From Siphonodentalium dalli (Eukaryota > Mollusca > Scaphopoda > Gadilida > Siphonodentaliidae), in the NCBI GenBank assembly GCA_032622095.1, contig CP136061.1, positions 3,782,001 to 3,846,000 on the forward strand: a stretch of DNA of 64,000 nt, written 5' to 3'. The translations under genes were made by a program, and so were the position numbers. The notes under the pieces are model-generated. The model was not told where the DNA came from. It ran no database searches and saw only the letters and a program-made list of their open reading frames with translations. Of the stretch, positions 1 through 11,939 are shown one piece after another; position 1 is the stretch's first letter; every line of letters starts with the position of its first letter.

Positions 1-273
1 CCATTCATCGAAAAGCTCGCGAGGAGAGCTTCCCAAGAGCTTTCCGATGAATGACAACAAGCCATATTTCCGACTAAATCCTGAAAAGTTACCCATAATT
101 CTGCTGTGGTTAGGGAGTCGATTAATTAGGGCATTACTGTAATTCATATATAAGAATGACGGTGTGTGTTAATTTGGATATATTATTTGTAAAAAAATAA
201 AACTTTGAACAAGACTATTCTCCATTTCTATTTGATCTATTTGATACCGGAGTGTTTCACATATCTCTAAATA

Positions 274-1399
274 TTATGAGTGCTTTTGCTTTTGTATCAG
301 AAGGTAGTCACTGTATTCCCTTGAATCTGCATCAAAAATATTTTTTGGAAAAATTTTGAAAGACTTATAGGCCTTTCTTTTTGGATCTTCAACCAGCAAG
401 TTCCTGTCCTGTATGATTCCAATTATTTTCTTAATACACGCTTCTCGCTTTGGCCGATTATGAAATCCCATCCGTTTACGTACACCAGACTGCACATCAA
501 AGTTTTTCTTCACTTCCCGAAGAGAATCAAATGCATGTGACATTGTTTGGCAACTCTCAAAATCTTTAGAGTTTTGTGAATCATATTTTAAGTCTCTATT
601 AATTATCTCCACCCACCCATCAATAGATTCACTGTTTTCAGAACAACCTTTTGTATTCACGGTCCTGTTCCACGTCAACCGATATGCTTCCTCTTCAGAT
701 AACAAGGCTTCTGACATGCTTATTAGCTGGAAGCTCGACAGTCTATATTTAAATTTATTAGTTGAATTGAAAACAAGCATTTCATATTTGGCAAGTCGTA
801 GATTTCGTGCTCCATCTGCACAATCAATTGTAGTTTGTAAGTTAAAATGCAGTGCTGATAACTGAAACAATGCACGTTGGTAATTAAAAACAATGTCACC
901 CTCTGGCTTTGACACCTGTTTCTTTTTTGCAGCATTGATCCCATGAATAACAGACTGATGCTTCTTGAGGCTGGTCAAACTTTTATATGCTCTTTCACAA
1001 GAACCATCAACACACACAAATTTGTTATCCTTATCTATTCTTAACTTATCATTTTTTTCAATTGATTCAAGATCATTCCTCATTTGTTGAAAAATGTCTT
1101 CTGTTTCTCTGAAGAAATAGCATTTAATTATGTGAAGTGCCACATTTTCCACGCGGTCAATGATGCATTCTTCACTGAGATCTCCGAATGGATCATCTTC
1201 AAGATTCTCCATCAACAGCCCATCCATAACAAGCTTGCAACACATGCCATCAAATATGATCTGAAGGAAATTCTCACATGCCCGGTATTTTTTTATTGGG
1301 TTTATTACTAATGTCATGTGCCTTGAGTTCATTCCTGTAATATACCAGCGTACCTGGATCACCAGCTGATGTTTCCTTGTAGAGTAGTTTCCAGATAGC
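274..1399 (-). CDS. DUF6589-like gene, last coding exon
   Basis: The acceptor CATTTCAG lies just 5' of the exon and the stop codon is at 274-276. The first about 35 codons read in one frame and the remaining 350 in another. The switch falls at a run of seven A (minus strand) at 1288-1294, so one base is gained or lost there. The downstream part holds a C2H2-like finger (C-x4-C-x12-H-x4-H: CVDGSC, then HQSVIH), then the conserved C-terminal block with ALFQLSALHFN, KYRLSSFQLI and EEAYRLTWNRT, and a Lys/Arg-rich tail. Confidence 0.7.
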
Positions 1400-2653
1400 C
1401 TGAAATGTAAGGAAATTTTGCAACACCGTACCTCTCTTAATTAACAGCACATGCGGTCAGGAAAACATTCCAGGATTCAAGGTTGAAATTTTTTATTTTT
1501 CGGGAAGGTATTTCCAAGGGCGATTCAGGACCCAGTTTGATGGAAAATGGTGTAAATTGCAGAATAAGGCAGACAAATGGTTTCAAATATTTAAAAAATT
1601 ACCATCCGGAAGGAATGCCAATCATCTAAGCTCAATGAAAAGCCCCAGAAATCTCAGATAATCACAAAATGCTCATTATTTTGATCATTTTCAAAAACTG
1701 ATTTAAAAAAAAATTTAATTACATGTTTGCAAAACTAACACTGTTATAACATCTGCCATGGTACCCAGAGTCACCACACCAAATTTGGTTGAAATCGGTC
1801 CAGGGTCGGGAGAAATATTATATCCGGAATACAATTAAGTCAGACAATCACACATCAAATTCAAGACAAAATTCATTTGTATTATTTTCATTAGACGGTG
1901 AATTTGCAATCTTTGGTGCAATGCTGGTATCATGCCAAACATGTGTGCAGCTGTTGTCGACACGCATTCTCAGTCTTTGTAAACATACACTCGGATTCAT
2001 ACTAATAATATTTTTCATATGTGGTATGTAGTTTACTCCAGACTGGTGCATTCTATAAGAGTGACAGAAATAACTAAATATAAATATAAATAAATTGCTA
2101 TATTTACATCCAACTTTTTCAGAAAAATGGGGCGGGAGGGCAAATTTTATTTTTTATATTTATTCTTCCTAATGTAATTGGTAATGGACAGTTTTAGATA
2201 TTGAAGCAGTATACTATCGTATGTAATACAAGATAATTTAGATTGTCTAATGTTATCAAAATAGACTGATTAATAGGTCATTAAAATGTAATTTGATGGT
2301 TAAGGTATGAGAAAAAGAGTTTACATAAATGATATCCAAATAAAAAAAAAATGAAGGGCCTAAAATAGCCTCAAAATAGGGTCGGGAGGGGATGTAAATC
2401 AAGCCATTTTTGTTATATTGGTCTAAGTGACAACCAATTTTTCGGTAGTATTTAGCACAGGTCCCCAGAAAAAAATTTGACCCTACCCCCAATAGTATTT
2501 AATCCTATCGGGGGTGGGGTCAATTTTTGTTCTGGGGACCTGTGGTTTTTAGTGGCTAGCATGTCCTAAACAAGAAAATATTTCGGTCAAAATACCATAT
2601 TATGAACTGTAAATTATCATGCCAATGTGAATACAACATTATCAATGACTCAC
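1400..2653 (-). other. Last intron of the DUF6589-like gene
   Basis: AT-rich, no coding signal. It contains GGGG-rich tracts (2120-2135, 2385-2395, 2480-2520), including a local inverted repeat at about 2460-2545 around GGTCCCCAGAA/TTCTGGGGACC, and a segment near 2020-2046 that recurs around 8000-8032. Confidence 0.45.
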
Positions 2654-2925
2654 ATCAAGGTTATTCATAGATCTGTGCAAGTCTTCGGATTTCGGAATTA
2701 ATCCTTGTAGTCTGTGGAATTGTCATCAGAATCTTTCATACATAATTGGGCTTTCTGCGCCCTCTCATCAGTGAGCCAGTCACCCCCAAAAAAGACAGAT
2801 TCAACGATTTCAACTGAGCCATCATCCTTTTCTCTGGTTGGGATGTACTCATTGGATAATTCCTTCATTAGGCTGATCATATCTGCTGTTTTCGATTCGT
2901 TCTTGTCATAAAGTCCAACGACATA
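2654..2925 (-). CDS. DUF6589-like gene, internal exon with GGD-LT-ER motif
   Basis: Acceptor TTTTTCTACTTCAG and donor GAT/GTGAGT bound the exon. It encodes YVVGLYDKNE, then SVFFGGDWLTDERAQKA. About 20 codons after that the original frame stops (TAA at 2698-2700), while the family-like continuation (GLIPKSEDLH) is in another frame. An indel or local error therefore lies near 2715-2730. No splice site explains the switch. Confidence 0.65.
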
Positions 2926-3487
2926 CTGAAGTAGAAAAAGTAAATTTTCAGTAAAATGTACATGCACCAGTACATGTATGTGAAGTCTTTCTGAAAAATT
3001 AATGGGCTGATTAATCTCACAAATTCAATGAATGTCGAAAAGCAAATGATGTGCATCACTCATATCATACAGTTATCTCATATTCAAACGAACATGTTTA
3101 AAAATTATAGGCCTGTTTATGATACAGTATCATGAGTATGGTACATATAGTGTCGACGTCCGGATTGACCACTTGTTCGTCTGTCTGCTCATACACTTTA
3201 TGCATAATGCCATAACTGAAACTTTTTCAATCCGATCAGAACCAAATTTTGAATATGAGTTTCTCATCCCAAAATACAGATCGAGTTCAAATGAAAATGA
3301 GATTGAAGCAATTTTTTATTTAATTTAAATTATTTTTTTTGGCCATGGCCCTTTTTCGAAGAATTTTTTTTTTTTAATCTCATGACCACATTGAAACTGC
3401 CATTCATCTGGTGACTGCAGTTGGCAATGATTATATCAATATAGTTCTACTAGTATAACCATGGTATAATGTATACTACCAATATAC

Positions 3488-3860
3488 CTGTTCGGACTTC
3501 TTTTTCATGGTATCTTGCAATGGGTGAAAGTACTGCGATGGGAAAGTATGTTGGATTCTTTGTTGGAGTTTAGGCATGTAAATGCTGGCCCTCTTGACAA
3601 CCAAATGTGCCAATTCTGCTGACAACAAAAATTGCTCAGTCTTGGATGGGATGAAATCAATATTAGGTTTCAGCCTTAGATTCTCTCTCGGGCGTTCTGT
3701 TGACATATCCGGTGCCAAAACTCTGTCCACAACAACAACAAGGTTGAAGAAGTGCTGATCATCTACTCTCCTATCAGTGGTCATGTACGTTGGGACAACC
3801 CGCCGATCCCAGTTGTCTCCTGCTAAACTAAACTTTGGTTTCTCCTCACTGATGTTCATC
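3488..3860 (-). CDS. DUF6589-like gene, internal exon with GDN-D motif
   Basis: The exon is bounded by acceptor TTGATTTTCAG and donor CAG/GTATAT. It completes the split Lys codon left by the upstream exon and ends in phase 0, as the next exon requires. The translation contains FSLAGDNWDRRVVP and HFFNLVVVVDRV, which are family hallmarks, and ends in a basic KKKSEQ stretch. Open throughout (124 codons). Confidence 0.7.
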
Positions 3861-4718
3861 CTGAAAATCAAGTCATATCAGGATTGATGATTGTAAATAC
3901 CGGTAATACAAAAATTACATGTACATGTACTGGTACTCCATTTACATTGTGTATAGTTCAGGATAAAAAATGCCAAATATTGGGATGTTTAGTCAGATAA
4001 TAAATTGGAGTTAGTGGAATATTCAGTTACATGTATACCTGTATACAGCATACATGTACATGTATTTCATTCACTAGACCACCATATATACCGGTATGTA
4101 CATTTCTCAAATTTGTGTTAACATACACTCAAATTCATACTGATACTATTATTTAAAGAAGTATTCGAATTAACGCTCCTAGATTAATATTTCTTTGACT
4201 TCGGGGGTAAAAAAATATTTGATTCAAGTATAGGAACCCACCCATCAGAGTGATCAGCTATCGATTTTTGATGTTTGTTATTCCTTGAGATGTGCAATTA
4301 TTTCTGGCCCAGAAAAACGGATGGTCTCAGTCAAAATTGTGAATGAAGATGGATAACTCTAAACTAAAGTGATATACGGTCATATTTTGTGATACCCAAG
4401 TGATAATATGGCCATATTTCGTTGAACAAAATGTTGATAAATAAAACCTTTTGGGAAATTTTATACCATACATGTAGTTGACAGTGGATAGCATTATTTT
4501 GTTGCAATTAATCGATTCTTATAACAAAAGAGTATTTCAAGAATTGTTGTTGTTGTATCTTGATGATATGTGGACCATCTGATTGTATTGAGTACCTTTA
4601 TTTGTGGCTATGTATTTATCTGAGAATAAAATTTTCTCCCGCTATTGAGAGCATGTTTGTAGAATGATATGGGAAGAGGAAGAACTTAGAATTGAATTAT
4701 TCATATGCTCAAACATAC

Positions 4719-4840
4719 TTCTCCCAATTGTGTTTCAAGTCTAGTACTCTTTTGTTTTCCAATGCAGCCAGTTCTTTCAACTTTTTGGTTGTTGTCCGCC
4801 GTCCTGTGCACACACCTAGTTTCTGAAGCCGCTCCTGAAC
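4719..4840 (-). CDS. DUF6589-like gene, short internal exon
   Basis: 122-bp exon between acceptor CTATTCCAG and donor GAA/GTATGT. It starts in phase 0 and leaves two bases, which the next exon completes. It encodes VQERLQKLGVCTGRRTT followed by a charged helix. The short exon was identified from splice sites and phase agreement. Confidence 0.65.
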
Positions 4841-5396
4841 CTGGAATAGGATTAATATACATGTACATGTAGTTTGATTTCCATGGAATAAACATTAATA
4901 ATACAATAAAACATATACCATATCTATTTTTTAACTTGCTTACCCTTGGGGGCTTAGCCTCTCAATTCAATATTCACTGTTGTGACTAAGTTTGACTATA
5001 ATGTTACCTATATGGAGTCCCATTATTAAAAGAGTACATACATTGTAATATAAATTATGATAATATAGATATAATTGTCATCAGACATACATGTAGAACA
5101 TTCTGTGAACCTTTAAGTATGCATGTACATTTGTATGTGATAGACTGCAGAGACCTACCCCTTTGCATCAGTATTCACTGCCTGAAGCAGCCTGAAGTGA
5201 AAATTTCTCTCACTGTGAAACATATACATGAATAAACATGAATAATATAATTGGCTAAATTTGTGTTTACTGTTGCATGTGCAGTACATGTATGTCATGA
5301 TATGAGCTTTTGCTTATATAAACAAAAACCTACACCCAAAAACATTAGTTTGGTCTTCATTGCCTAAAAGCACATTAATTTCAACATCATACAAAC

Positions 5397-5855
5397 CTTT
5401 CCATTACATCCACTGCTATGCAGAACAACTCCTGTCACATTCTGTAGAAGGGACATATTCTTATTTCGGTGTTTTAGTGCGATGCAAGCAACTGTAGATA
5501 TTTTCATCTCTTTTCCAGGAAGATTTGTCTTGTTCCCTTTAATAATTGCCTCAAGAACTTTGCCAAGATATGGTGCATATTTAACCAGATCATCATAGAT
5601 ATCAATCCATGAGAAGGTGGACATCTTATCAATATCTTTGTTCAAAATAACACATGAACTGTCACTTGAACACATTTTTCTTATCTCCTCCTGCAGTAGT
5701 CTCGAAACACTGTCCACCATCGCTTCCGGGCAAAGTTTGCAACATTTTTTGGCCAGCGAAGAATGGTTGTTGTATACAATGGCAGATACAATACTTTTTC
5801 TGTTGCGGTCCTTTATTTCAATTTTCTTGGTCTTTGATGGATATTGCAACAAAAC
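5397..5855 (-). CDS. DUF6589-like gene, exon with N-terminal core
   Basis: 459-bp exon (153 codons, phase 0 at both ends) with acceptor ATCTTGCAG and donor AAAG/GTTTGT. It begins VLLQYPSKTKK, has a Cys pair (KKCCKLCPEA) and a Ser/Cys stretch, and ends with ACIALKHRNKNMSLLQNVTG and GVVLHSSGCNGK, the conserved segment expected before the LQKLGVC exon. A longer open frame upstream runs into poly-Gly from the C-run at 6023-6040 and is not counted as coding. Confidence 0.65.
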
Positions 5856-8168
5856 CTGCAAGATAAAAAGTCGAAGGACATAGATATTTATACCGGTCCA
5901 AAACAAACTTTGTGTATATAACAGGGACACATGGCTAGAGGGTCTCTGTTGACGGATGTCCATCTTGAATTTCGAATTGCAACCCCTCTCCTCCCTCCTT
6001 GAACCTGTGTGCGAAATTCCACCACCCCCCCCCCCCCCCACCCACACTTTGGTTGAAACTTTCCAACTGGTTTTTTTTTAACAAAAGCAGAAATGTGTAC
6101 CAAAAGAAGAAAAGTCTGCAGATTCAGTTAACTATTCAGTTATGTATTTAATCTGGTGAGGAAATTACTAAAACACTGAAGAAGCCCTTCAGTTTGCTCC
6201 ATTGTTTTTAATAATTAACCATAAATAAGGCATTTTGGCTCATTCTGCAAAACTGAGGCCAAAATAAGCCGAAATCAGGTAAACTCGCGTATTTGAAGGC
6301 ACACAACATGAAAAATGCTTAGCGAATCTGGGAATGGTTTTCAGTGCTGGGTTCACGAAATTGAGGTCGACATAATTGTCACGTTATTTGTAGGATTTGT
6401 GAATTTTATTGTTTTATATACATCCAGGAAAATCCATAAATTGATGATTTGACCAAATTTCCCCAAATTTATTTCAACTGATGCGATGTCAGGCATGAAA
6501 TGTGTTGAAACTGTATTCATGTATCAGTTGAGTGGTGCGGTTGGTGAATTACACACACTGGCATTTATTTCCCCTCATAAATAATAACCAAATAATTTCC
6601 CAAATTTGATAAACATACTGGTATTATTTTTTGGTTGAAAGTAAACTTTGGCAACTATATAGCACAACATCAATTTAGAACATTTCAGGTAAAACAATGT
6701 TTAGCTTTAATTACATGGTAGGTAACTATGGGAGGCCCTTTTCACATTTATTATTTATTTACGCTTTAGCGCAAATAACCTCAATCATTTGCGCTTAAGT
6801 GCAAATATTTAAGCGTAAATCATTTGCGGTTTAAATAAGCAGAAATCATTTACACTTAAGCGCAAATAAAAAATAATATTCATTGACCCCCCCCCCTGAA
6901 TTAATTTTTAATGGCACAGGCCTAAACACATCACTCAAGTCTATATAGGCCCACCATATGAGGGAAGCAATCCCCAAGTAACCCCTAGATCCCTTTTATG
7001 ACCATGGAAATGGTATAGATCAATGCAGGATATGTCTCTTTTATAAAATATATACTAGATCTCTGGGATGGAGACATAAATTATTGGGGACAGGGATGCT
7101 GATAATATAAATATAAGTTTCCCCCTCCTATTTCAAGTCAATAAGTATACCATATGAGGGAAGCAAGCACTCGATGTCCCATAATTCCCTTTTTATGGAA
7201 ATGGTATATATCTGTGCGGGAGATGTCCCTTTAATAAAATATACTAGAGCTCTGGGAGTGAGGCACCAATTCGTGGGACACCAGGGACAGAGATGCTTAT
7301 ATGCATATGGAAATATGTTTTTTCTTCAACTTTCGAGTCTGTATGGGGCTATTATCTACTCTCCCCAGAATCACAGGTCATTTGTTTGTGTTTGCTGAAG
7401 AAATAATCAAAATTAGTGCGGGTAGGTATAGGTATTTTTTTTATTTTCTGTCCCAAATTGGGTGGGGGGGGTGACAAAACCTCATGTTGACAAGTCTCTT
7501 ATTGTTTTTCACCATTGAATTAGTTTCAATTATATGTTGACACAGATTGAGGTACACCAAGGTCATGTTGCGTCATCTCCTTATTTAGAATACGCGTTTG
7601 GAATTTACTACGAAGTTGTGATGATCCTTATTTGGCAGGTGACGTAATATGAATAGGTTAGGAGAAAATACTATTTTTTAATATCTTTGCAAATTCAATA
7701 CTTGTTATGTCTGGTCATTCCACAAATATGAATACAGTTTTGATGTTTTTTTAACATACGACGTCTGGTCAGTTAAGATACGCGACGCAAACGTGTAGTT
7801 TATACGATAACTTTAATGAGATTGCAGTCAAATGCGCAGGTGTAGCTTGTATGAATATTAATTGAATTTGCAGGAAGCTATTCATTGGTCAAGCAAGGCA
7901 TCGCTCGCTGCTTATTGGCTAGATTTCTCTCGTTTGTAATAATTTTAACCATGCGAGTTCGCAGACCCAGTCTCTGTAGGCTACTCCAGACTGTTTTTTT
8001 TTATATGTGGGTATGTAGTTTACTCCAGACTGCCTCAGGCTGTAAGTTAATTGAAATGAAACACGGTCTAATTTAATTTAGACTGGGTACATGGGGTATG
8101 TATTATTTGTTTATAGTTAATTTAGACTGGGATATCAGACTCACCTCACATTTAGACTCTAAATTTAC
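5856..8168. other. Intron-like region with a local tandem duplication
   Basis: No exon recognised. A segment of about 150-195 bp at 6953-7100 recurs in the same orientation at 7150-7310: both copies have CCATATGAGGGAAGCAA, a GGAAATGGTATA stretch and an ACTAGA-CTCTGGGA stretch. A C-run sits at 6023-6040. Confidence 0.5.
6738..6872. repeat. Short cluster of CTTAAG/TTTAAG palindromes
   Basis: Several imperfect palindromes of the form TTTGCGCTTAAGTGCAAA lie within about 130 bp, and the two ends are roughly inverted copies (TTATTTACGC-TTAGCGCAAAT against ATTTGCGCTTAAG read on the other strand). It resembles the larger arrays at 22379-22860 and 62764-63605. Confidence 0.5.
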
Positions 8169-8616
8169 TTGTGCTCAGGCTCAGACTGGTTGAAATTCAG
8201 TTTCTTTCTTGGTTTCAACTTTCTGTTCTGTTGATCTGCTGGATTTAGATCCTCGAAATAATTAATCAGCTTCCTGAATCTCGGGCTGTTTGTTGTTGTT
8301 GAAACAGTAGATTGTTGACGAGCGGGTAATTTGGGTACAACTGGTAGGCCTATACTCTTTGGAGCTGATAATACGTCTGTGTAAGGTCGGATGGGTTTCG
8401 GTGGCGTTGGTGGTGGAATTTTCTTCGCTCGTTTTGGCTGCGGTGGTGCTACTGGGGAACTGATAGCTCGTTTTGTTATATCCAGGTACTTTAGATGTTT
8501 TATCAAATAGTCCCGACATTCATGAATTTTTGATTCGTGGCCGTTGATTTGTGTTATTTTTTGACAACAGGGGCGACAAATCGCCTGGCCAATCTCAAAA
8601 TAGTTCGTTCGGAGTC
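8169..8616 (-). CDS. Candidate N-terminal Cys-rich exon of the DUF6589-like gene
   Basis: Open frame on the minus strand between a possible acceptor (TTTCTAG, at 8617-8618) and donor CAA/GTAAAT (8163-8168). It encodes a Cys-pair segment (ICRPCCQKI, then HESKIHECRDYL), reminiscent of zinc-binding N-terminal domains, followed by a basic Pro-rich linker (KRAKKIPPPTPPKP) and another basic stretch (LKPRKKLNF). No ATG lies in frame, so an upstream exon would be needed, and the phase requires one more exon before 5855. Its link to the gene below is inferred from strand, distance and the usual domain order. Confidence 0.4.
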
Positions 8617-10488
8617 CTAGAAATCCACATAAATTTCAGGTCAGTTACGATTGAAGGAATTATCCACTCGGTGCAATCCTTGTGTTTACTCCACGCTATA
8701 TCTGCTTCTCATGATGCGTGAACATATAGTTCGTCTGTAATATTGTGACTTTTGAATAAATCCATCTAACCAGTTAGTTGTGTGTTTTAGTTATCGTTTT
8801 AGTTATCGTCATTCTGTCATTGCTGGCCATTACACCCCCAATCTCTCACACAAACGGCACCAATTTGGCTTCTTGCAATCGCACGATATAATGGAGAAGA
8901 ATATGTATCAATTTGGTGAAAATCGGCGCTAAACATAGTTTTTGGTCAATTTTAATGCCCCCCTCCCCTCCGTACACCCCTGACTCGAACAGCGCCATAT
9001 CATGGATATAATTATGTATAAACCTGGTGGAAATCGGCGACAAAAATATTTCATCATTTTTGCTGCCCCTCCCATTTTCTGCCCCTGACATAAACAGCGT
9101 CTCGTTAGAATATTTTAACCTGCATCGTTATCTTCCTCGTAAATTTTACCCTTGTTAGACCCCTTTGGTGCCATCTTCATGCCCCCCCCCCCCGAAGCTA
9201 TATATAGAACTCAGACTGACAGACATTCGCCAATATAGCCACCAAGTGTGGCATCTTTAACCCACACGATTTGATTCCTTGTTTCATTGGAGAAGAACGT
9301 AGTCTATGGGCTACTAGGCAAATATGAGCCCGTTTGTACCGAACTTGCGGGCAAATGTATTGTGTTTTTCGAAAGCTTGGTATCTCTGGCCTTGATAGCA
9401 TGATAGTAAGCTGGATTCTATAGCTTAATACATCAAATGTGTGCGGAAGTACCACTACCATTACGAGAATAAGAAGTGTCTAATATTGGTAGTAGGGTTA
9501 ACACATTGGTCGTTTTCACACTTCCTTGCAAATTATGAACGCAATGTTACCAGTTATATGTCACAAAATGGATACTTCTTTCAGCTGATCTAAACTTTGT
9601 GTCGTAAGGTCATGATATTGGGCTATGAAGTTCAAAGGTTAATGCAGGATTGAAAATACTCATTTCTCCTGATCTCATTTTGGGATATCCAGACAAATTA
9701 TATTGTACTTACTTTTGATGAAATACATTACCATAGACGTATCTTTGGTTGGACTGGCAGGAAAATCGTCAAGTATACCAGGCATGCCATGCCAGAACTA
9801 ATCAATGGTGTAGATAATACTTACGCCCAATTGAAAATCGACGTTAATAACCACAAATTGTCTTGTTATATATATAGGACAGATAATTTGAAGCTATGTA
9901 TTATCTGGTATATATCGTGGACATATTATGAGTTACTGTGCAAACACTAGTCCCAAAGGATGCTATGGTGTAAAACGTATTGGTCCATGTTGCTTCTCAC
10001 ACGATCTTAGTTGAAGAGTATTCATGTTATTGCGGTCGCGGTACATTGACCAGTAAATTGATCTACATGTATTATTGTTTGTCGATGTCAGTCATCAATC
10101 GGTTCTTGCATTTGAGGTGAGGTGTCAGCATTATCGCATCCTATGCGACAGCGATGCTAGTCCAATTTCATTGTGACGGAGAGTAGTAGTTTATATGGGA
10201 ACTGACAGTATTGTGTATTTGTGGTCTTGTTCCTTCTCAATGTGAAATGTGTACAGTTAGAATATTGCAAGTGCTCATTTATTCCAAATTCCAATTATAT
10301 AGAGTTTTAGAAGAATATTATTATTATCCAGGAAGGTAAGTTGTTTTAAGGGTATCTTACTATCTTCTTTATGGTGGAGAGTGTGAGCGTCTAGTCAATA
10401 ATTGTGAGATATTGTTGTTTGTGTTGCATGGTAATCGATGACAGTCAAGACTTTCCACAAGCTGCTCTCATGGAAACTCCAATCTCTC
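8617..10488. other. Non-coding stretch with degenerate repeat units
   Basis: No gene seen. Two units at about 8820-9110 (GGTGAAAATCGGCG, CCCCTCCC, GGTGGAAATCGGCG) are inverted relatives of the tandem array at 50470-52330. The rest looks unique and AT-rich. Confidence 0.4.
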
Positions 10489-10502
10489 ATATTGATTAGT
10501 GA

Positions 10503-10625
10503 TACGGACCGGACCGGACCACATTGTGTGGTCCGGTCCACTGCCAAGGCGGTCCAGTTCGGTCCGGTCCAGGCCATTCCGGTCCGGTACACATGCATGG
10601 ACCGGTCCAAAACTGTCCGGTCCAC
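10503..10625. repeat. Left subterminal GGTCCGG repeat cluster of the hAT-like element
   Basis: About nine copies of GGACCGG or GGTCCGG, in both orientations, within 120 bp, with GC content far above the surroundings. The matching right cluster is at 12556-12676. Confidence 0.75.
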
Positions 10626-10684
10626 CTATAATAGGCTATATGTTAATGAATTCTCTGTTTTCTCAAAGTTTTTACTCTGTATAG

Positions 10685-11939
10685 TGTGACATAACGACCC
10701 ATTATAATCTCACAACTTGATTCAAACTATACGAATGTCCCAATATATAGAACCCCAAACTCAGATATTCGTGTTCGGTTCTTAACGAAACCTCACACGT
10801 CTTACTCTCAGCGAAGACATACACACAATGAAGATGGCTCCCAAATATGGTCAAGGGAAATGACCATAACGGCGGAACCAATCCCGATGTGTATTGCCAA
10901 ACGCCTCATATAATATGCATCCCAAATAGTATATAAGAAACAACCACATCCCATCACTTCATGCTTTCACTAGACTCATCTCATCTCGAGGTTCGTATAC
11001 CTCTCCAGGCATCACCCACACCAGGCATCACCCACTCGGGGACCTCACTTCGCGGCGACTTGATTATCACCTTTGTATACACTGCTTGTATCTTATTCAC
11101 GACGTAATAAAGATTTGTACCTATATATATATCTATGTGTTCATTACTTCACATATTATTAATGTGTTCGGTTCTTAACGAAACCTCACACGTCTTACTC
11201 CCAGCGAAGACATACACACAATGAAGATGGCTCCCAAATATGGTCAAGGGAAATGACCATAACGGCGGAACCAATCCCGATGTGTATTGCCAAACGCCTC
11301 ATCTAATATGCATCCCAAATAGTATATAAGAAACAACCAAATCCCATCACTTCATGCTTTCACTAGACTCACCTCATCTCGAGGTTCGTATACCTCTCCA
11401 GGCATCACCCACACCAGGCATCACCCACTCGGGGACCTCACTTCGCGGCGACTTGATTATCACCTTTGTATACACTGCTTGTATCTTATTCACGACGTAA
11501 TAAAGACTTGTACCTATATATATATCTATGTGTTCATTACTTCACATAGTATTAATGTGTTCGGTTCTTAACGAAACCTCACACGTCTTACTCCCAGCGA
11601 AGACATACACACAATGAAGATGGCTCCCAAATATGGTCAAGGGAAATGACCATAACGGCGGAACCAATCCCGATGTGTATTGCCAAACGCCTCATCTAAT
11701 ATGCATCCCAAATAGTATATAAGAAACAACCACATCCCATCACTTCATGCTTTCACTAGACTCATCTCATCTCGAGGTTCGTATACCTCTCCAGGCATCA
11801 CCCACACCAGGCATCACCCACTCGGGGACCTCACTTCGCGGCGACTTGATTATCACCTTTGTATACACTGCTTGTATCTTATTCACGACGTAATAAAGAC
11901 TTGTACCTATATATATATATATGTGTTCTTTACCTCACA
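10685..11939 (+). mobile_element. Triple-LTR array (solo LTR plus two truncated tandem copies)
   Basis: A 469-bp LTR (10685-11153, TGTGAC...TTCACA) is a diverged relative of the 456-bp LTRs at 36465 and 49734. It is followed by 10 bp (TATTATTAAT) that match the first internal bases next to the 5' LTR of the full element (TAGTATTAAT). The LTR then restarts about 86 bp in, at GTGTTCGG (11164), and the whole is repeated again from 11555 with the same junction, giving units of 393 and 391 bp and a last one ending at 11939. Each unit keeps a TATATAA box and an AATAAA signal. ATAG flanks the whole block (10681-10684 and 11940-11943), so it behaves as one insertion. It lies inside the hAT-like element. 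Confidence 0.85.

Larger units (their letters stand above)
274..8616 (-). pseudogene. DUF6589-family gene, multi-exon, frame broken twice
   Basis: Five exons on the minus strand (5855-5397, 4840-4719, 3860-3488, 2925-2654, 1399-274) join with matching phases and consensus splice sites, and their translations follow in order the layout I know for DUF6589 proteins of marine invertebrates. Landmarks seen: LQKLGVCTGRRTT, then AGDNWDRRV..LVVVVDRV, then FGGDWLTDERAQKA, then a C2H2 finger and an ALFQLSALHFN..AYRLTWNRT block. A Cys-rich exon near 8.6-8.2 kb may be the N terminus, but an exon between it and 5855 would be needed to keep phase. The frame breaks at about 2715-2730 and in an A7 run at 1288-1294. 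Function is unknown. The family is often multicopy, and the GDN-D and GGD-LT-ER motifs make a transposase-like origin possible (inference). It is either a decayed copy or an intact gene with assembly indels. Confidence 0.7.

Noticed and set aside
5364-6103. Minus-strand frames starting with a poly-Gly stretch
   Set aside because: The glycines come from a C-run; only the 5397-5855 part is supported by splice sites and family motifs.
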